A stretch of 64,000 nucleotides of DNA. It comes from Roseiarcus sp963820795 (lineage in GTDB: Bacteria; Pseudomonadota; Alphaproteobacteria; Rhizobiales; Beijerinckiaceae). The position numbers and the translations under genes were made by a program. This document shows positions 63,466 through 64,000 of the stretch, piece by piece (the first letter of the stretch is position 1; each line of letters opens with the position of its first letter). Below the pieces are notes generated by a model. The model did not search any database. It saw nothing but the letters and a program-made list of their open reading frames with translations, and had not been told where the DNA came from. Location of the stretch: positions 1 to 64,000 of the forward strand of contig CAWGBJ010000027.1 of assembly GCA_963820795.1 (NCBI GenBank), given 5' to 3'.

Positions 63466-64000
63466 TCAGATTGCAGTCTTGTCGCCGCCCTTCAGGGAGA
63501 GAATCTCGCGCGCCTCCTCGGGAGTCGCCGCCTCCAGGCCTAGCCCCTCGATGATCTTGCGCACGAGCTGGACCTGTTCGGCGTTGCTCTGCGCAAGCCG
63601 GCCGGGACCGGACCACAACGAATCCTCCAATCCCACCCGCACGTTCCCGCCCATCGCGGCGGCCATGGCGGCGATCGGCAGCTGGCTGCGCCCAGCACCA
63701 AGCACCGACCATCGGTAGTTGTCGCCGAACAACCTGTCTGCGGTGCGCTTCATGTGCATCACTTCGTCAGGGTGCGGCCCGATGCCGCCTTGCAGGCCGA
63801 ACACCGTCTGGATGAACAGCGGCGCCTTCACCAGTCCTTCGTCAAAGAAATAGCGCAGGTTGTGCAGGTGCGCGGTGTCGTAGCACTCGAATTCGAATCT
63901 CGTGCCGCTCTCGGCAAGCGTCGTCAGTATGAATTCGATGTCCTCGTAGGTGTTGCGGAACAAGATATCCTTCTTCTCAAGATAGACCTCCTCCCAAGGG
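63466..64000 (-). CDS. BKACE (beta-keto acid cleavage, DUF849) family enzyme, partial
   Basis: C-terminal 177 codons; the frame stays open to the window end, so the start lies beyond base 64000. Family features: FECYDTAHLHNLRYFFDEGL, GLQGGIGPHPDEVMHMKRTA, the segment WSVLGAGRSQLPIAAMAAAM and GGNVRVGLEDSLWSG. Members are zinc enzymes that transfer an acetyl unit from a beta-keto acid to acetyl-CoA. The family is functionally diverse; combined with the SAF-domain dehydrogenase, a role in degrading a sugar acid is plausible. Confidence 0.88.
   Translation of the reverse strand, partial: PWEEVYLEKKDILFRNTYEDIEFILTTLAESGTRFEFECYDTAHLHNLRYFFDEGLVKAPLFIQTVFGLQGGIGPHPDEVMHMKRTADRLFGDNYRWSVLGAGRSQLPIAAMAAAMGGNVRVGLEDSLWSGPGRLAQSNAEQVQLVRKIIEGLGLEAATPEEAREILSLKGGDKTAI

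Overview
The window is high-GC DNA from an alphaproteobacterium, most likely Hyphomicrobiales (Methylocystis/Beijerinckia/Rhodoblastus-like). This rests on gene content: ISNCY and ISKra4 elements, rhizobial-type REP sequence, a DUF1127 protein, FixJ-like regulators, and a kinase/ATPase/histidine-kinase giant. The genus is inference. No tRNA, rRNA or CRISPR array was found. The region is accessory in character: at least 14 remnants or frameshifted genes lie between intact operons, several of them broken by a single base, so either decay or assembly errors are possible.

Layout. 1-1365: ISNCY element whose left tip lies just outside the window. 1446-4883: an orphan protein, a medium/long-chain acyl-CoA ligase and a divergent MarR regulator. 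5081-6557: a complete ISKra4-type element with a 7-bp target duplication and a canonical -1 frameshift site, inserted in a REP-like palindrome and supplying the stop codon of marC. 7469-9017: class II aldolase-like gene divergent from a TetR regulator across a palindromic operator. 9018-10525: wreckage (IS6 transposase, RecD-like helicase). 10526-16056: cupin plus a PaoABC-type periplasmic molybdenum aldehyde oxidoreductase (catalytic subunit frameshifted) and a sulfite-oxidase-family protein. 16378-18836: secreted fibronectin-III-like protein and a large di-haem peroxidase-family cytochrome.

19728-24004: RND efflux adaptor and pump. About 24060-25811: an island with actinobacterial character (ArsR, SRPBCC, RibD-type reductase) with truncated gene ends on both sides and a probable leaderless promoter. 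26006-28495: 3-hydroxyisobutyrate-dehydrogenase-like enzyme, DUF1127, IS630 remnant and small genes. 28729-33256: a second RND pump and adaptor; the pump carries an 18-codon tandem duplication. 33377-39290: remnants (a lipocalin/CrtC-like gene, a second copy of the giant kinase, a gutted dehydrogenase paralogue) around a glycine-rich secreted protein, a YdeP-type molybdopterin oxidoreductase and an aldo/keto reductase. 39690-48035: FixJ-like regulator, a 1829-residue kinase-like/ATPase/GAF/PAS/histidine kinase protein whose kinase-like domain lacks the DFG aspartate, and a lone receiver domain. 48594-50190: broken cytochrome c, frameshifted histidine kinase, lactate dehydrogenase stub.

51100-61653 is one minus-strand sugar operon, mostly with overlapping genes: lacI, four Gfo/Idh/MocA dehydrogenases, ABC solute-binding protein, two permeases and a GH42-like glycosidase, without an ATPase. 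Two perfect 12-bp palindromes precede lacI. Upstream on the same strand, 61736-64000 holds a BKACE-family enzyme (cut by the window edge), a SAF-domain dehydrogenase and a remnant of a GatZ/KbaZ-like gene. Together these suggest import of a glycoside, cleavage, and serial oxidation/reduction of the sugar.
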